Assembly: GCA_902826115.1 (NCBI GenBank)
Contig: CADEDO010000028.1
Location: 1-35,121 of the forward strand
Origin: an uncultured Nitrosomonas sp.
GTDB taxonomy: Bacteria > Pseudomonadota > Gammaproteobacteria > Burkholderiales > Nitrosomonadaceae
DNA: 35,121 bases
Reading direction: 5' to 3'
The position numbers were made by a program, and so were the translations under genes. Shown here one piece after another: positions 35,012 to 35,121 of the stretch (the stretch's first letter is position 1; every line of letters starts with the position of its first letter). Below the pieces are notes generated by a model that saw only the letters and a list, made by a program, of their open reading frames with translations, was not told the DNA's origin and made no database searches.

Positions 35012-35121
35012 GATAGAATCCGGCTTATCAATTGTGATGGAAACAACTTCGGCAGACTGGAATAATATGTAGTAATTCAGATTTGATCTGACAATAAGGT
35101 CTTGCCAAGAGGTGGGATTAC

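Noticed and set aside
1..35121. tRNA, rRNA, insertion sequences or a full CRISPR array
   Set aside because: I looked for tRNA-like cloverleaf ends, transposase motifs and spaced repeats and saw none apart from the single repeat at 756-792. This was by eye, so a short or degraded element could be missed.

Overview
The window looks like a chromosomal segment of a betaproteobacterium close to Nitrosomonas (family Nitrosomonadaceae). This is an inference from the fatty-acid gene order maf / yceD-rpmF-plsX-fabH-fabD-fabG-acpP-fabF-mltG, the moderate to low GC, a CzcCBA-type efflux operon, a FecI-FecR-TonB receptor cassette and a protoglobin. I have no marker gene that proves the genus.

Layout. 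1-755: AT-rich pocket with one small secreted cysteine-containing protein (237-611) and a strong terminator. 756-792: a solitary CRISPR-like repeat with no array or cas genes in the window. 854-7516 (minus): heavy-metal efflux operon, CzcI-like protein, then CzcC, CzcB and CzcA. 7615-8211 (minus): Maf/YceF nucleotide pyrophosphatase. 8268-15486 (plus): the fatty-acid/phospholipid cluster, from yceD and rpmF (59 aa, 8802-8981) through fabF and mltG. 15534-18128 (plus): a three-part glycosyltransferase fusion. 18143-20224 (minus): DUF4019 protein, ZIP metal transporter, PgeF. 20653-25593 (plus): exported ankyrin-repeat protein, then a tightly packed glycerol-phosphate module (GDPD, GlpD, FGGY kinase).

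25594-28764 is an AT-rich accessory stretch. It holds a protoglobin preceded by a perfect 12-bp inverted repeat over its probable promoter, an 18-bp perfect hairpin, a previously uncalled 35-aa one-helix membrane protein (26842-26949, minus), and a broken-looking membrane-protein locus (27271-27875) whose reading frame continues for 53 codons after an in-frame TAA. A PaaI/YdiI-type thioesterase (minus) follows, with two dyads flanking a TATAAT. 28765-30405 (minus): PAS-GGDEF-EAL protein with a degenerate GGDEF motif. 30889-34919 (minus): iron-uptake signalling cassette in transcription order FecI sigma factor, FecR anti-sigma regulator, STN-bearing TonB-dependent receptor.

How the parts work together: the fab cluster supplies acyl-ACP for membrane lipid made through PlsX. 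The GDPD-GlpD-kinase trio would convert glycerophosphodiesters or glycerol to dihydroxyacetone phosphate. CzcCBA and ZIP handle divalent metal export and import, and FecIRA controls ferric-siderophore uptake. Maf, plsX and fabF all appear to use TTG start codons. The most interesting items are the one-polypeptide GT2-GtrA-ArnT-like enzyme, the protoglobin locus with its operator and small membrane proteins, and the orphan CRISPR-like repeat.
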